The translations under genes were made by a program, and so were the position numbers. Shown here one piece after another: positions 42,503 to 56,291 of a DNA stretch of 64,000 nt. Within the stretch, counting starts at the first letter, position 1, and the number at the start of each line of letters is the position of its first letter. The notes beneath the pieces are model-generated. The model made no database searches. It had not been told where the DNA came from and worked only from the letters and a program-made list of their open reading frames with translations. The DNA is from Xenorhabdus ehlersii (GTDB lineage: Bacteria > Pseudomonadota > Gammaproteobacteria > Enterobacterales > Enterobacteriaceae), in NCBI RefSeq assembly GCF_003610465.1, contig NZ_RAQI01000007.1:124001-188000 (forward strand), read 5' to 3'.

Positions 42503-42886
42503 ATGAGTGCGAATAGCGATGCTCAAGAAAGCGGGCGTGGTCTTGATATAGCAAAATGGCTATTGGTAGCAGTGCTACTGGTGGTTGCTATTGTGGGTAA
42601 TTACTATTACCGAGAGTATAACCTGCCTCTGCGCGCGATAGCCGTGGTTGCTATTGTTGCCCTTGCAGGAGCAGTTGCATTGTGGACTGTAAAAGGTAAA
42701 GTTGCATTAGCCTTTGCCCGTGAAGCCCGCATTGAAATGCGTAAAGTCATTTGGCCAACTCGCCAGGAAGCACTGCATACGACTTTAATTGTTGCAGTTG
42801 TGACGGCTGTCATGTCTCTTATCTTATGGGGGCTTGATGGTATTCTGGTGCGTTTAGTTTCATTTATTACAGGCCTGAGGTTTTAA
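42503..42886 (+). CDS. secE: Preprotein translocase subunit SecE
   Basis: SecE is the essential clamp of the SecYEG channel. The 127-residue form has three membrane segments, at about residues 20-37, 45-63 and 95-120, as in enterobacteria. The conserved cytoplasmic [17 protein letters not shown] motif lies just before the third segment. Start is ATG 42503, aligning [19 protein letters not shown] with E. coli; an in-frame ATG at 42434 is rejected. Two bases separate it from nusG. Confidence 0.96.
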   Translation: MSANSDAQESGRGLDIAKWLLVAVLLVVAIVGNYYYREYNLPLRAIAVVAIVALAGAVALWTVKGKVALAFAREARIEMRKVIWPTRQEALHTTLIVAVVTAVMSLILWGLDGILVRLVSFITGLRF

Positions 42887-42888
42887 AA

Positions 42889-43434
42889 ATGTCTGAATCC
42901 CCAAAAAAGCGTTGGTATGTCATCCAGGCATTTTCTGGGTTTGAAGGTCGCGTCGCTCAATCTCTGCGTGAACATATCAAATTACAAGAGATGGAAGATT
43001 CTTTTGGCGAAGTGATGGTGCCGACAGAAGAGGTTGTTGAGATCCGTAGTGGCCAGCGCCGTAAAAGCGAGCGTAAATTCTTCCCTGGCTATGTCTTGGT
43101 ACAGATGGTAATGAACGATGCGACTTGGCATTTGGTTCGCAGTGTACCTCGCGTAATGGGTTTTATCGGTGGTACTTCTGACCGCCCAGCACCAATCAGC
43201 GATAAAGAAGTTGATGCGATCATGAATCGCCTTCAACAGGTTGGTGATAAACCACGGCCAAAAACTCTGTTCGAACCAGGCGAAATGGTTCGAGTCAGCG
43301 ATGGTCCGTTTGCAGACTTCAATGGTGTGGTGGAAGAAGTTGATTACGAGAAGAGCCGTTTGAAAGTATCGGTTTCTATCTTTGGTCGTGCTACACCTGT
43401 TGAGCTGGATTTCAGCCAGGTAGAGAAAGCCTAA
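42889..43434 (+). CDS. nusG: Transcription termination/antitermination factor NusG
   Basis: NusG binds RNA polymerase and links it to Rho or to ribosomal protein S10. The 181 residues comprise the NGN domain ([20 protein letters not shown] at the start, [20 protein letters not shown]) and a C-terminal KOW domain ([20 protein letters not shown]). It is the same length as in E. coli and coupled to secE. Confidence 0.98.
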   Translation: MSESPKKRWYVIQAFSGFEGRVAQSLREHIKLQEMEDSFGEVMVPTEEVVEIRSGQRRKSERKFFPGYVLVQMVMNDATWHLVRSVPRVMGFIGGTSDRPAPISDKEVDAIMNRLQQVGDKPRPKTLFEPGEMVRVSDGPFADFNGVVEEVDYEKSRLKVSVSIFGRATPVELDFSQVEKA

Positions 43435-43460
43435 CCTGGTGATTAAGTAAGCGCTTATGC

Positions 43461-43489
43461 TTGCAAAGGGTGTGAAATTAGCGTACAAT
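43461..43489 (+). promoter_or_regulatory. Promoter of the rplK-rplA operon
   Basis: TTGCAA (43461-43466) and TACAAT (43484-43489) are 17 bp apart, about 160 bp before rplK. The resulting leader RNA would contain the site where L1 is known to repress translation of rplK in E. coli. Confidence 0.75.
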
Positions 43490-43649
43490 TTCGCGCCTTT
43501 TGTTTTTTATCCAGGCATCATTTTTAGATGATACTTAGATAATATTAGGTTAGTTAAAGTCTTAGGGGCCTGGTCTTTAATAGACGGGGTTCAAATTGTC
43601 AGGGGAGCCTCATCTTGAGGCGATAAGACCCGCATAGAGGAAAAAATAA

Positions 43650-44783
<1,134 letters not shown>

Positions 44784-45119
44784 TGATTTAAGCTGAGAAT
44801 AACGCTTTACCTTAGCGTCAGATTTGTCTAAAATCTGACGCTTCAAATTTGCTGATCAGTGTGTTTTATAACATACAACCTTCGAAAAATAAGGCCGTAT
44901 CGGCAAATAACAAGTTTTCGGTTGGAGCTTGGCCTAATCCAAGCCCCGTCCAAGACCGCAGGCGTAAGTAATTACTTAATATCCTGCGTAGACGGTGACA
45001 GAGCCAAATGAAATTTATTTTCTGGATTCTGCTCACCGTGTTTCAGCGCTCAGGCACATTTGGTGTTTTGAGTGAAGTGAGTCCCGGGTTTGCCCGGTTA
45101 ATCCAGGAGCAAGAAGCTA
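44784..45119 (+). promoter_or_regulatory. rplA-rplJ gap: hairpin and L10 leader RNA
   Basis: AGCGTCAGATTT (44814-44825) pairs with AAATCTGACGCT (44831-44842), a 12-bp perfect hairpin after rplA. From about 44920 the sequence follows the known rplJ leader: GCTTGG/CCAAGC helix, CCGTCCAAGACCGCAGG, CCTGCGTAGACGGTGACAG, and later GTGTTTTGAGTGAAGTGAGT and CCCGGGTTTGCCCGG before CCAGGAGC. The L10-L12 complex binds this leader in E. coli and represses translation of rplJL. Confidence 0.8.
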
Positions 45120-45617
45120 ATGGCACTAAATCTTCAAGACAAACAAGCGATTGTTGCTGAAGTCAGCGAAGTAGCCAAAGGCGCGCTGTCTGCGGTTGTT
45201 GCGGATTCTCGCGGCGTTACCGTAGATAAAATGACTGAACTGCGTAAAGCAGGTCGCGAAGCTGGCGTTTATATGCGTGTTGTTCGTAACACCCTGATGC
45301 GCCGTGCTGTTGAAGGTACTGAATTTGAGTGCCTGAAGGAAGCGTTTGTTGGTCCAACCTTGATTGCTTTTTCTAACGAACATCCGGGCGCAGCTGCTCG
45401 TCTGTTCAAAGATTTCGCGAAAGCGAACCCAGCATTCGAGATTAAAGCAGCAGCCTTTGAAGGTGAGTTTATCCCAGCGAGCAACATCGATCGTCTGGCA
45501 ACACTCCCAACTTACGAAGAAGCAATCGCACGCCTGATGTCAACCATGAAAGAAGCCGCTGCAGGCAAACTGGTTCGCACTCTGGCTGCGCTACGCGATC
45601 AGAAAGAAGCTGCTTAA
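45120..45617 (+). CDS. rplJ: 50S ribosomal protein L10
   Basis: L10 anchors L7/L12 dimers to the ribosome. The 165 residues start [20 protein letters not shown] and contain [19 protein letters not shown] and [17 protein letters not shown]. The C-terminal helix ([20 protein letters not shown]) binds L12 dimers. Its mRNA leader upstream is the autoregulatory site. Confidence 0.98.
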   Translation: MALNLQDKQAIVAEVSEVAKGALSAVVADSRGVTVDKMTELRKAGREAGVYMRVVRNTLMRRAVEGTEFECLKEAFVGPTLIAFSNEHPGAAARLFKDFAKANPAFEIKAAAFEGEFIPASNIDRLATLPTYEEAIARLMSTMKEAAAGKLVRTLAALRDQKEAA

Positions 45618-45662
45618 TTGCTTATTTCCTTCGTTGCTTTTTAACGTATAAATTTTTTCTGA

Positions 45663-46046
<384 letters not shown>

Positions 46047-46086
46047 GATCTGTTTGAAGTTCGCAGCCTGATTTTTTAAGGCTGGC

Positions 46087-46117
46087 GGCTGGCGGTTTTT
46101 TAATCGCCAGCCTTTTT
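46087..46117 (+). terminator. rplL-rpoB attenuator
   Basis: GGCTGGCG (46087-46094) pairs with CGCCAGCC (46105-46112), then TTTTT. It matches in position and sequence (CGCCAGCCTTTTTGCGCTGT) the partial terminator of E. coli that uncouples ribosomal-protein from polymerase expression. The following 300 bases to rpoB also resemble E. coli (TTTCACACTGTTTG, GACGACTTAATATACTGCG, TCAGCGAGCTGAGGAACCC), where an RNase III processing site lies. Confidence 0.85.
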
Positions 46118-46428
46118 GCGCTGTAAGGGCATTGTCTGAAAATCAGATTTGCCTGAAAGGCATTAATAGGGAGTTAGTAGCATTTCACACTGTTTGGCTG
46201 CTAATAAACCCAAAATACTTCTTCCTATTGACGACTTAATATACTGCGTTCTCAGCTACGATCCACTCGGGTAGCTCGGTAGTAAGGTAACGCAATGAAA
46301 TGATTTAAGAGTAATAGTAATGAGTATTACGGAAAATATTCTGTTTTCTGTTCGAAAAAATAGTGTTGCAGAGTGCTGTCCTTAAGGGCGGACAGAGTGG
46401 GTCACTTATCAGCGAGCTGAGGAACCCT

Positions 46429-49400
46429 ATGGTTTACTCCTATACCGAGAAAAAACGTATTCGTAAGGATTTTGGTAAACGTCCACAAGTTTTGGATGTT
46501 CCATACCTTCTTTCTATCCAACTTGACTCGTTCCAGAAGTTTATCGAGCAAGATCCTGAAGGCCAAAATGGACTGGAAGCGGCCTTCCGTTCAGTGTTTC
46601 CAATTCAGAGCTACAGCGGCAATTCAGAGCTGCAATATGTAAGCTATCGTCTTGGCGAACCTGTCTTTGATGTCAAAGAGTGTCAGATCCGTGGAGTGAC
46701 GTTCTCCGCACCTCTGCGCGTTAAGTTGCGTCTGGTGATCTATGAGCGCGAAGCGCCAGAAGGCACAGTTAAGGACATCAAAGAACAAGAAGTCTACATG
46801 GGTGAAATTCCACTCATGACTGATAACGGGACTTTCGTTATCAACGGTACTGAGCGCGTTATCGTATCTCAGTTGCATCGTAGCCCAGGCGTTTTCTTTG
46901 ATAGCGATAAGGGTAAAACCCATTCATCCGGTAAGGTACTGTATAATGCACGTATCATTCCTTACCGTGGTTCGTGGTTAGATTTCGAATTTGATCCAAA
47001 AGATAACCTGTTTGTGCGTATCGACCGCCGCCGTAAGTTACCGGCTTCGATTATTCTGCGCGCGATGGATTATTCCTCTGAAGACATCCTGAATCTGTTC
47101 TTCAAAAAAACCGTTTTCGAAATTCGCGACAATAAATTGCAGATGATGCTGGTTCCAGAACGTCTGCGTGGCGAGACTGCTTCATTTGATATCGAAGCAA
47201 ACGGCAAAGTTTATGTTGAAAAAGGCCGTCGTATCACAGCTCGCCATATCCGCCAGTTAGAAAAAGAGCAGGTAGACCGTATTGAGGTGCCTGTTGAATA
47301 TATCGCGGGTAAAGTTGTAGCAAAAGATTACATCGACCAGAACACAGGTGAAATCATCTGTGCTGCTAACATGGAACTCTCTTTGGATCTGCTGGCCCGT
47401 TTAAGTCAGGCTGGTTACAAATCTATCGAGACTCTGTTTACCAATGATCTGGACCACGGCGCTTATATTTCCGAAACCCTGCGTGTTGACCCAACCAATG
47501 ATCGCCTGAGCGCACTGGTTGAAATCTATCGCATGATGCGTCCGGGTGAACCACCAACACGCGAAGCCGCAGAAAACCTGTTTGAGAACCTGTTCTTCTC
47601 TGAAGATCGTTATGATCTGTCTGCGGTTGGTCGTATGAAGTTCAACCGTTCGTTGGATCGTGACGAGGTTGAAGGTTCCGGTATCCTGAGCAAAGAAGAC
47701 ATCATCGACGTGATGAAGAAGCTCATCGATATCCGTAACGGTAAAGGTGAAGTCGACGATATCGATCACTTGGGCAACCGTCGTATCCGTTCCGTGGGTG
47801 AAATGGCTGAAAACCAGTTCCGCGTCGGTCTGGTTCGTGTAGAACGTGCAGTGAAAGAGCGTTTGTCTCTGGGCGATCTGGATACCCTGATGCCACAGGA
47901 CATGATCAACGCCAAACCAATTTCTGCGGCGGTGAAAGAGTTCTTTGGTTCGAGCCAGCTATCCCAGTTCATGGACCAGAACAACCCACTGTCTGAAATC
48001 ACCCATAAACGCCGTATTTCTGCGTTGGGTCCAGGCGGTCTGACCCGTGAGCGTGCAGGCTTTGAAGTTCGAGACGTACACCCAACTCACTATGGTCGTG
48101 TATGTCCAATCGAAACACCTGAAGGTCCAAACATCGGTTTGATTAACTCATTGTCTGTTTATGCGCGTACCAATGAGTATGGTTTCCTTGAAACACCTTA
48201 CCGCTTAGTTCGTGATGGTGTGGTGACTGATGAAATCCACTACCTGTCAGCAATCGAAGAAGGCAACTACGTCATTGCTCAGGCGAACACCGTATTGGAT
48301 GAAGAAGGCCACTTCGTTGAAGAATTGGTCACTTGCCGTCATTACGATGAATCCAGCTTGTTCAACCGTGATCAGGTTCAGTACATGGACGTTTCGACAC
48401 AACAGATCGTGTCCGTCGGTGCTTCTCTGATCCCATTCCTTGAACACGATGACGCCAACCGTGCATTGATGGGTGCGAACATGCAACGTCAGGCGGTTCC
48501 AACTCTGCGCGCAGATAAGCCGCTGGTCGGAACAGGTATGGAGCGTGCGGTAGCGGTTGACTCCGGTGTAACCTCTGTTGCTAAACGCGGTGGTGTGGTT
48601 CAGTACGTTGACGCATCTCGTATTGTTATCAAGGTGAACGAAGATGAAATGTACGCAGGTGAAGCGGGCATTGATATCTATAACCTGACCAAATATACCC
48701 GCTCAAACCAAAACACCTGTATCAACCAGACACCCTGTGTTTCTTTGGGCGAACTGGTAGAACGCGGTGACGTGCTGGCTGATGGTCCATCCACTGACTT
48801 GGGTGAACTGGCACTGGGTCAGAACATGCGTGTGGCGTTCATGCCTTGGAATGGTTATAACTTCGAGGACTCCATCCTCGTATCTGAGCGTGTTGTTCAG
48901 GAAGACCGTTTCACCACCATTCACATTCAAGAACTGGCTTGTGTGTCTCGTGACACTAAACTGGGGCCTGAAGAGATTACGGCTGACATCCCTAACGTGG
49001 GCGAAGCTGCTCTGTCTAAACTGGACGAATCCGGTATCGTTTATATCGGTGCGGAAGTGAAAGGTGGCGACATTCTGGTTGGTAAAGTGACACCGAAAGG
49101 TGAAACTCAGCTGACTCCAGAAGAAAAACTGTTGCGTGCGATCTTCGGTGAGAAAGCGTCTGATGTGAAAGACTCTTCACTGCGCGTACCAAACGGTGTT
49201 TCTGGTACTGTTATCGACGTACAAGTCTTTACCCGTGATGGCGTAGAGAAAGACAAGCGTGCGTTGGAAATCGAAGAGATGCAGTTGCGTGAGGCTAAAA
49301 AAGACCTGACAGAAGAACTGCAAATTTTCGAAGCTGGCCTGTTTGCTCGTATTCACTCTGTACTGGTTGCCGGTGGCATTGAAGCGGAAAAACTCAGCAA

Positions 49401-50457
49401 ACTTCCTCGTGGGCGTTGGTTGGAGCTGGGACTGGCTGATGAAGAAAAACAAAATCAGCTGGAGCAGTTGGCAGAACAGTATGACGAACTGAAAATAGAG
49501 TTCGAGAAAAAACTGGATGCTAAACGCCGTAAGATCACTCAGGGCGACGATCTGGCACCAGGCGTGCTGAAAATTGTCAAAGTGTATCTGGCTGTGAAAC
49601 GTCAGATCCAGCCTGGTGACAAGATGGCAGGTCGTCACGGTAACAAAGGTGTTATCTCCAAGATCAACCCGATTGAAGACATGCCTTACGATGAAAACGG
49701 TACACCAGTAGACATCGTACTGAACCCGCTGGGCGTACCATCACGTATGAACATCGGTCAGATTCTGGAAACTCACTTGGGCATGGCGGCGAAAGGCATT
49801 GGTGACAAGATCAATGCGATGCTGAAACAGCAGCAAGAAGTTGCCAAACTGCGTGAATTTATCCAGAAAGCTTATGATCTGGGTGATGATACCCGTCAAA
49901 AAGTTGACTTGAGCACCTTCACCGATGAAGAAGTGATGCGCCTGGCAGAAAACTTGAGAAAAGGTATGCCGATCGCAACACCTGTCTTTGACGGTGCAAA
50001 AGAGACCGAAATCAAAGAGTTGTTGAAACTGGGTGGCTTGCCGACTTCCGGTCAGATCACTCTGTTCGACGGCCGTACAGGTGAACAATTCGAGCGTCAG
50101 GTAACCGTTGGCTACATGTACATGCTGAAATTGAACCACTTGGTTGATGACAAGATGCACGCCCGTTCTACCGGCTCTTACAGCCTGGTGACTCAGCAGC
50201 CGTTGGGTGGTAAGGCACAGTTCGGTGGACAGCGCTTCGGTGAGATGGAAGTGTGGGCATTGGAAGCATATGGTGCGGCGTACACCCTGCAAGAAATGCT
50301 CACCGTTAAATCTGACGATGTTAACGGTCGAACCAAGATGTATAAAAACATCGTGGATGGTAACCACCAGATGGAACCAGGCATGCCGGAATCTTTCAAC
50401 GTATTGCTGAAAGAAATCCGTTCGTTGGGTATCAACATCGAGCTGGAAGACGAATAA
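46429..50457 (+). CDS. rpoB: RNA polymerase beta subunit
   Basis: The beta subunit forms half of the catalytic cleft. At 1342 residues it has exactly the E. coli length; the start [20 protein letters not shown] at ATG 46429 follows AGCGAGCTGAGGAACCCT. The rifampicin region ([30 protein letters not shown]) is wild type, with Asp516, His526 and Ser531. The C-terminal [20 protein letters not shown] and [10 protein letters not shown] are intact. The open frame extends upstream to 46363 but that part is leader RNA. Confidence 0.99.
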   Translation: MVYSYTEKKRIRKDFGKRPQVLDVPYLLSIQLDSFQKFIEQDPEGQNGLEAAFRSVFPIQSYSGNSELQYVSYRLGEPVFDVKECQIRGVTFSAPLRVKLRLVIYEREAPEGTVKDIKEQEVYMGEIPLMTDNGTFVINGTERVIVSQLHRSPGVFFDSDKGKTHSSGKVLYNARIIPYRGSWLDFEFDPKDNLFVRIDRRRKLPASIILRAMDYSSEDILNLFFKKTVFEIRDNKLQMMLVPERLRGETASFDIEANGKVYVEKGRRITARHIRQLEKEQVDRIEVPVEYIAGKVVAKDYIDQNTGEIICAANMELSLDLLARLSQAGYKSIETLFTNDLDHGAYISETLRVDPTNDRLSALVEIYRMMRPGEPPTREAAENLFENLFFSEDRYDLSAVGRMKFNRSLDRDEVEGSGILSKEDIIDVMKKLIDIRNGKGEVDDIDHLGNRRIRSVGEMAENQFRVGLVRVERAVKERLSLGDLDTLMPQDMINAKPISAAVKEFFGSSQLSQFMDQNNPLSEITHKRRISALGPGGLTRERAGFEVRDVHPTHYGRVCPIETPEGPNIGLINSLSVYARTNEYGFLETPYRLVRDGVVTDEIHYLSAIEEGNYVIAQANTVLDEEGHFVEELVTCRHYDESSLFNRDQVQYMDVSTQQIVSVGASLIPFLEHDDANRALMGANMQRQAVPTLRADKPLVGTGMERAVAVDSGVTSVAKRGGVVQYVDASRIVIKVNEDEMYAGEAGIDIYNLTKYTRSNQNTCINQTPCVSLGELVERGDVLADGPSTDLGELALGQNMRVAFMPWNGYNFEDSILVSERVVQEDRFTTIHIQELACVSRDTKLGPEEITADIPNVGEAALSKLDESGIVYIGAEVKGGDILVGKVTPKGETQLTPEEKLLRAIFGEKASDVKDSSLRVPNGVSGTVIDVQVFTRDGVEKDKRALEIEEMQLREAKKDLTEELQIFEAGLFARIHSVLVAGGIEAEKLSKLPRGRWLELGLADEEKQNQLEQLAEQYDELKIEFEKKLDAKRRKITQGDDLAPGVLKIVKVYLAVKRQIQPGDKMAGRHGNKGVISKINPIEDMPYDENGTPVDIVLNPLGVPSRMNIGQILETHLGMAAKGIGDKINAMLKQQQEVAKLREFIQKAYDLGDDTRQKVDLSTFTDEEVMRLAENLRKGMPIATPVFDGAKETEIKELLKLGGLPTSGQITLFDGRTGEQFERQVTVGYMYMLKLNHLVDDKMHARSTGSYSLVTQQPLGGKAQFGGQRFGEMEVWALEAYGAAYTLQEMLTVKSDDVNGRTKMYKNIVDGNHQMEPGMPESFNVLLKEIRSLGINIELEDE

Positions 50458-50605
50458 ATCGTTTTCCCGCTGGTACTGCCCGATATAAGAATGTCGGGCG
50501 GTTTACCAGCCAGTGGTTGCACTGGTCCCAGTGGTTATACTGGTTATAGAGGGGAGTGGCATGGGCCACTCACCTAACAGGTCTAACTCCGACAGGAGCC
50601 ATTTC

Positions 50606-53600
50606 GTGAAAGACTTATTGAAGTTTCTGAAAGCGCAAACCAAGACCGAAGAGTTTGATGCGATCAAAATTGCTCTGGCCTCTCCAGATATGATCCGTTC
50701 GTGGTCATTCGGGGAAGTAAAAAAGCCGGAAACTATTAACTACCGTACGTTCAAGCCTGAGCGTGACGGTCTTTTCTGTGCGCGTATTTTCGGGCCAGTA
50801 AAAGATTACGAATGCTTGTGTGGTAAATACAAGCGATTGAAACACCGTGGTGTGATTTGTGAGAAATGTGGCGTTGAAGTAACCCAGACTAAAGTTCGTC
50901 GTGATCGTATGGGTCACATTGAGCTGGCATCTCCAACCGCTCACATTTGGTTCCTGAAATCTCTGCCATCCCGCATCGGTTTATTGCTGGATATGCCTCT
51001 GCGCGATATTGAACGCGTACTGTACTTCGAATCCTATGTGGTTGTTGAAGGGGGTATGACCAGTCTTGAGCGTGCGCAAATCCTGACTGAAGAACAGTAT
51101 CTGGATGCACTGGAAGAGTTCGGTGATGAATTTGACGCAAAAATGGGTGCAGAAGCAATCCAGGCTTTGCTGAAAAGCATCGATCTGGAAAACGAATGTG
51201 AAACCTTGCGCGAAGAGCTGAACGAAACCAACTCTGAAACCAAGCGTAAGAAGTTGACCAAGCGTATTAAACTGCTGGAAGCGTTCATTCAGTCTGGCAA
51301 CAAACCAGAGTGGATGGTTCTGACCGTTCTACCAGTTCTGCCACCGGATTTGCGTCCATTGGTTCCACTGGATGGTGGCCGTTTCGCAACTTCAGACCTG
51401 AACGATCTGTATCGTCGCGTTATTAACCGTAACAACCGTTTGAAGCGTCTGTTGGATCTGGCTGCGCCAGATATCATCGTACGTAACGAAAAACGTATGT
51501 TGCAGGAAGCAGTTGATGCGCTGCTGGACAACGGCCGTCGCGGTCGTGCGATTACCGGTTCTAACAAGCGCCCTCTGAAATCCCTGGCAGACATGATCAA
51601 GGGTAAACAGGGTCGTTTCCGTCAGAACTTGCTGGGTAAACGTGTTGACTACTCAGGCCGTTCTGTAATTACCGTAGGTCCATACCTGCGTCTGCATCAG
51701 TGTGGTCTTCCTAAGAAGATGGCACTGGAACTGTTCAAGCCATTTATTTACGGCAAACTGGAACTGCGTGGCCTGGCGACGACTATCAAAGCCGCCAAGA
51801 AAATGGTTGAGCGTGAAGAAGCGGTTGTATGGGATATCCTGGATGAAGTCATCCGTGAGCACCCAGTTCTGCTGAACCGTGCACCAACTCTCCACCGTTT
51901 GGGTATTCAGGCATTTGAACCAGTTCTGATCGAAGGTAAAGCTATTCAGTTGCACCCACTAGTGTGTGCGGCATATAACGCCGACTTCGACGGTGACCAG
52001 ATGGCTGTTCACGTACCGTTGACACTGGAAGCTCAGTTGGAAGCGCGTGCGTTGATGATGTCTACCAACAACATCCTGTCTCCAGCGAGCGGTGAACCAA
52101 TCATCGTTCCATCTCAGGACGTTGTATTGGGTCTGTACTACATGACCCGTGACTGTGTTAACGCGAAAGGCGAAGGCATGGTTCTGACCGGTCCTAAAGA
52201 AGCAGAGCGCGTTTATCGTGCTGGTCTGGCTTCTCTGCATGCCCGTGTCAAAGTTCGTATCACAGAAGAAGTGAGAGATGGCGAAGGCAACGTGACTATC
52301 AACACAGGCTTGGTTGATACCACCATCGGTCGTGCCATCCTGTGGATGATTGTACCGCGTGGCTTGCCATACTCATTGATTAACCAGCCACTGGGTAAAA
52401 AAGCTATCTCTAAGATGCTGAATACCTGTTACCGCATACTGGGTTTGAAACCAACCGTTATTTTGGCTGACCAGACCATGTATACCGGTTTTGCTTACGC
52501 TGCTCGTTCCGGAGTATCCGTAGGTATTGACGACATGGTTATTCCTGAGAAGAAAGAAGGCATCATCGCGGAAGCAGAAGCAGAAGTGGCCGAAATTCAG
52601 GAACAGTTCCAGTCAGGTCTGGTAACTGCCGGCGAACGTTATAACAAGGTTATCGATATATGGGCTGCGGCAAACGAACGTGTTGCTAAAGCGATGATGG
52701 AAAACTTGTCTACTGAAACGGTTATTAACCGTGACGGTGAAGAAGAACAGCAGGTTTCTTTCAACAATATCTTTATGATGGCCGACTCCGGTGCGCGTGG
52801 TTCTGCGGCTCAGATCCGCCAGTTGGCGGGTATGCGTGGTCTGATGGCAACGCCAGATGGCTCCATCATCGAAACCCCAATTACTGCGAACTTCCGTGAA
52901 GGTTTGAACGTACTCCAGTACTTCATCTCAACCCACGGTGCTCGTAAAGGTCTTGCGGATACCGCATTGAAAACGGCGAACTCCGGTTACCTGACCCGTC
53001 GTCTGGTTGATGTTGCTCAAGACTTGGTAGTAACTGAAGATGACTGTGGTACTCTCGATGGTATCCTGATGACTCCGGTTATCGAAGGTGGTGATGTTAA
53101 AGAGCCACTGCGTGAACGTGTATTGGGACGTGTAGCGGCAGAAGACATACTGAAACCAGGTACAGCGGACATTTTGGTTCCACGTAACACATTGCTGAAC
53201 GAAAAATGGTGTGATCTGTTAGAAGAGAACTCCGTTGACAGCGTGAAAGTACGTTCCGTCGTTAGTTGTGAAACTGACTTCGGTGTTTGTGCGAACTGTT
53301 ACGGCCGTGACCTTGCTCGTGGTCATCTGATCAACAAAGGTGAAGCGATCGGTGTTATCGCAGCACAGTCAATCGGTGAACCAGGTACACAGTTGACGAT
53401 GCGTACGTTCCACATCGGTGGTGCGGCATCTCGTGCGGCAGCAGAATCTAGTATTCAGGTGCGTAACAAAGGTCATCTGAAGCTGATCAACGCGAAATTC
53501 GTTACGAACTCAGCAAGCAAATTGGTGATTACCTCTCGTAATACCGAATTGCGTCTGATCGACGATTTCGGTCGTACCAAAGAGAGCTATAAAGTACCTT

Positions 53601-54832
53601 ACGGCTCGGTATTGACGAAAGGTGATGGTGAGACAGTAACTGGCGGTGAAACCGTTGCGAACTGGGACCCACACACCATGCCAATCGTGAGTGAAGTATC
53701 CGGTATTATCCAGTTCTACGACATGGTTGATGGTCAAACCATTACCCGTCAGACGGATGAGCTGACCGGCCTGTCTTCACTGGTGGTTCTGGATAGTGCA
53801 GAGCGTACCGGTAGCGGTAAAGACCTGCGTCCAGCACTGAAAATCGTAGACGCCCAGGGTAACGACGTTCTGATCCCAGGTACAGATATGCCTGCTCAGT
53901 ACTTCCTGCCGGGTAAAGCGATCGTTCAGTTGGAAGATGGTATGTCCATCTCTGCGGGTGATACATTGGCGCGTATTCCTCAGGAGTCTGGCGGTACTAA
54001 AGATATCACCGGTGGTCTGCCACGCGTTGCGGACCTGTTCGAAGCTCGTCGTCCGAAAGAGCCTGCTATCCTGGCAGAAATCAGCGGTATTGTTTCCTTC
54101 GGTAAAGAAACCAAAGGCAAGCGCCGTCTGGTAATTACTCCACTGGATGGTGGTGAACCTTACGAAGAGATGATCCCTAAATGGCGTCAGCTCAACGTGT
54201 TCGAAGGTGAAGTTGTTGAACGTGGTGACGTGATCTCCGATGGTCCAGAATCTCCACATGACATTCTGCGCCTGCGTGGTGTTCACGCGGTTGCTCGTTA
54301 CATCACTAACGAAGTACAGGAAGTTTACCGTTTGCAAGGCGTTAAGATTAACGATAAACACATTGAAGTTATCGTTCGTCAGATGCTGCGTAAAGCAACT
54401 ATTGCGAATGCGGGTAGTTCCGAATTCCTTGAAGGTGAGCAGGTTGAATACGCACGCGTTAAGGTTTCGAACCGCAAACTGGAGCAGGATGGCAAAGTAC
54501 CAGCTATCTTCCAGCGTGACCTGTTGGGTATCACCAAAGCATCATTGGCAACAGAATCCTTCATCTCTGCGGCGTCGTTCCAGGAAACAACCCGCGTTCT
54601 GACTGAGGCAGCTGTTGCAGGTAAACGTGATGAACTGCGTGGCCTGAAAGAGAACGTCATCGTTGGTCGTCTGATCCCTGCGGGTACAGGTTATGCTTAC
54701 CATCAGGATCGTATCCGCCGTCGTCAAGAAAACGAAGTGGTTGAAGCGCCACAATTTAGCGTTGACGAAGCCACTGCAAACCTTGCTGAATTGTTGAATG
54801 CAGGTTTTGGTAGCAGCAGCGATAACGAGTAA
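50606..54832 (+). CDS. rpoC: RNA polymerase beta' subunit
   Basis: Beta' carries the catalytic magnesium site: [14 protein letters not shown] near residue 456. The N-terminal zinc ribbon ([20 protein letters not shown], near 70-88), the clamp, the bridge helix ([18 protein letters not shown]) and the second zinc site ([13 protein letters not shown]) are all present. The start is GTG 50606 with GACAGGAGCC upstream, as in E. coli; an in-frame ATG at 50513 is in the leader. It has 1408 residues (E. coli 1407). A clear terminator follows. Confidence 0.99.
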   Translation: MKDLLKFLKAQTKTEEFDAIKIALASPDMIRSWSFGEVKKPETINYRTFKPERDGLFCARIFGPVKDYECLCGKYKRLKHRGVICEKCGVEVTQTKVRRDRMGHIELASPTAHIWFLKSLPSRIGLLLDMPLRDIERVLYFESYVVVEGGMTSLERAQILTEEQYLDALEEFGDEFDAKMGAEAIQALLKSIDLENECETLREELNETNSETKRKKLTKRIKLLEAFIQSGNKPEWMVLTVLPVLPPDLRPLVPLDGGRFATSDLNDLYRRVINRNNRLKRLLDLAAPDIIVRNEKRMLQEAVDALLDNGRRGRAITGSNKRPLKSLADMIKGKQGRFRQNLLGKRVDYSGRSVITVGPYLRLHQCGLPKKMALELFKPFIYGKLELRGLATTIKAAKKMVEREEAVVWDILDEVIREHPVLLNRAPTLHRLGIQAFEPVLIEGKAIQLHPLVCAAYNADFDGDQMAVHVPLTLEAQLEARALMMSTNNILSPASGEPIIVPSQDVVLGLYYMTRDCVNAKGEGMVLTGPKEAERVYRAGLASLHARVKVRITEEVRDGEGNVTINTGLVDTTIGRAILWMIVPRGLPYSLINQPLGKKAISKMLNTCYRILGLKPTVILADQTMYTGFAYAARSGVSVGIDDMVIPEKKEGIIAEAEAEVAEIQEQFQSGLVTAGERYNKVIDIWAAANERVAKAMMENLSTETVINRDGEEEQQVSFNNIFMMADSGARGSAAQIRQLAGMRGLMATPDGSIIETPITANFREGLNVLQYFISTHGARKGLADTALKTANSGYLTRRLVDVAQDLVVTEDDCGTLDGILMTPVIEGGDVKEPLRERVLGRVAAEDILKPGTADILVPRNTLLNEKWCDLLEENSVDSVKVRSVVSCETDFGVCANCYGRDLARGHLINKGEAIGVIAAQSIGEPGTQLTMRTFHIGGAASRAAAESSIQVRNKGHLKLINAKFVTNSASKLVITSRNTELRLIDDFGRTKESYKVPYGSVLTKGDGETVTGGETVANWDPHTMPIVSEVSGIIQFYDMVDGQTITRQTDELTGLSSLVVLDSAERTGSGKDLRPALKIVDAQGNDVLIPGTDMPAQYFLPGKAIVQLEDGMSISAGDTLARIPQESGGTKDITGGLPRVADLFEARRPKEPAILAEISGIVSFGKETKGKRRLVITPLDGGEPYEEMIPKWRQLNVFEGEVVERGDVISDGPESPHDILRLRGVHAVARYITNEVQEVYRLQGVKINDKHIEVIVRQMLRKATIANAGSSEFLEGEQVEYARVKVSNRKLEQDGKVPAIFQRDLLGITKASLATESFISAASFQETTRVLTEAAVAGKRDELRGLKENVIVGRLIPAGTGYAYHQDRIRRRQENEVVEAPQFSVDEATANLAELLNAGFGSSSDNE

Positions 54833-54873
54833 TCGTGATGCGTAGGATACTCTATATAGATAGTTAATCGTGA

Positions 54874-54904
54874 AATGCCCTCTCCTGGTAGAGGGCATTT
54901 TTTA
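54874..54904 (+). terminator. Rho-independent terminator of rpoBC
   Basis: AATGCCCTCT (54874-54883) pairs perfectly with AGAGGGCATT (54890-54899), followed by a T run to 54904. It lies 42 bases after rpoC and only 17 bases before the next gene. Confidence 0.93.
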
Positions 54905-54921
54905 TTGGATGGAAAATTAAA

Positions 54922-56184
54922 ATGAGACGAATTATTTATGTTATTACAATGGGTTTCTTAGTATTTTTGATATTTTTTTCTAATCCGGTTTTATCGCAAT
55001 ACCACTATTTTCCACATTATCATTACATGGAAGTGACTAAAGAGAGTGAAATCTATTCTTGGGTAGGTGAGCATATCATTAAGGTTGGTTTATTCAAGAA
55101 AGAACAAGTCCTTAAAGTTGCTGAAGAAGAAGGGGAAGAAAGCGGTAACTATGCGTTTCATTTCGGAAATGGGATAGGGTATATAGCCAAAGGAAATCTA
55201 AAGGAAATTCAGAAAACTGCGTTCCCCAGTGATCCCTTTAGCACCAATCCTCTTCACAAAAAAGCCGCCCAAAATTTGATGATAACTAAGGTGGCTCAAG
55301 TCTATAGCACGCCTGATACGGATAGCCAACCAATTGCAATTTTGAGGGAAAATCTCCGCTATCCGGTTTTAGACAAATTACAAGATGTTTTCCACCATAC
55401 TTGGTACGAAATTAATTTGGGTGATCGATTAGGCTACATTAGTGATCGGGATGCTGAATTGGACAATGGCATTCCTTTGTTAACTTATCATCATGTTCTT
55501 AAAGATACTAAACGTTTTTTACATACCTCAACAACAACATCCCTGGCTGCCTTTCGTGAGCAGATGGCTTATTTGAAGCGAGCAGGTTATACCACAATTT
55601 CATTATATGAATTAGAAGGCTACTTAAATGGTTCCATTAACTTGCCAGCAAAAGTGGTTGGCTTAACCTTTGATGATGGGTTGAAATCCGTTTATCGTTA
55701 TGCCTATCCAATTTTAAAAGAGAATGGTCAGAAAGCGACACTCTTTATTATTTCATCCAGAGTTAAACGTCATCCGCAAAAATGGGATCCTGATACCCTG
55801 CAATTCTTGAGCCTCCCAGAATTATATGCCATACAAGATGTATTTGATTTTCAGTCTCATACCCATTTCTTGCATCGTTTTAGCAAGAATCAACAGCCCA
55901 TACTATTAAGTCGATCATATCACAATATCCTGTATGATTTCAGGCGTTCCAGACGGGCATTATCACAATTAAATCCCCATGTGCTTTATCTCTCTTATCC
56001 TTTTGGTAGATATAATTTAAAGGCAATGAAAGCGGCTAAGCAAGCTGGATTTCATTTGGCTGTTACTACGGTAAAAGGAAAAGTTAAGTTGGGAGATAAT
56101 CCCTTTTCTTTAAAACGGTTATATATATTGCGCACAGATCCGATTGAAAAAATGGCAAAAATGATTGCTAATAACCCTATTTAA
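54922..56184 (+). CDS. Secreted SH3-domain polysaccharide deacetylase
   Basis: The 420-residue product begins with a signal peptide or anchor (about 25 residues, hydrophobic YVITMGFLVFLIFFSNPVLS). Two stretches then resemble bacterial SH3 domains (about 35-95 and 118-180, the second with VYSTPDTDSQPIA and RLGYISDRDAEL). The NodB carbohydrate deacetylase domain fills the rest: GLTFDDGLKSVY (catalytic Asp), QSHTHFLH (metal ligands) and LSYPFGRYN. Such enzymes N-deacetylate GlcNAc polymers, for example exopolysaccharide or peptidoglycan; the substrate is not shown by context. No pga-type partners are nearby. AT-rich codons and a position after rpoC, where E. coli has thi genes, suggest acquisition. 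Confidence 0.87.
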   Translation: MRRIIYVITMGFLVFLIFFSNPVLSQYHYFPHYHYMEVTKESEIYSWVGEHIIKVGLFKKEQVLKVAEEEGEESGNYAFHFGNGIGYIAKGNLKEIQKTAFPSDPFSTNPLHKKAAQNLMITKVAQVYSTPDTDSQPIAILRENLRYPVLDKLQDVFHHTWYEINLGDRLGYISDRDAELDNGIPLLTYHHVLKDTKRFLHTSTTTSLAAFREQMAYLKRAGYTTISLYELEGYLNGSINLPAKVVGLTFDDGLKSVYRYAYPILKENGQKATLFIISSRVKRHPQKWDPDTLQFLSLPELYAIQDVFDFQSHTHFLHRFSKNQQPILLSRSYHNILYDFRRSRRALSQLNPHVLYLSYPFGRYNLKAMKAAKQAGFHLAVTTVKGKVKLGDNPFSLKRLYILRTDPIEKMAKMIANNPI

Positions 56185-56291
56185 CGCCTTTAGGATCGCT
56201 TAATAATTGAATATAGGATGTAACATCATTTAGTTGATAAATAATAAGAGAACATTCCAAATGTGATGATTTTTTACTGAGGATAAAAGTG

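Noticed and set aside
43585..43615. GGTTCAAATT sequence resembling a tRNA T-arm upstream of rplK
   Set aside because: No acceptor, D or anticodon arm can be drawn around it; it belongs to the rplK leader.
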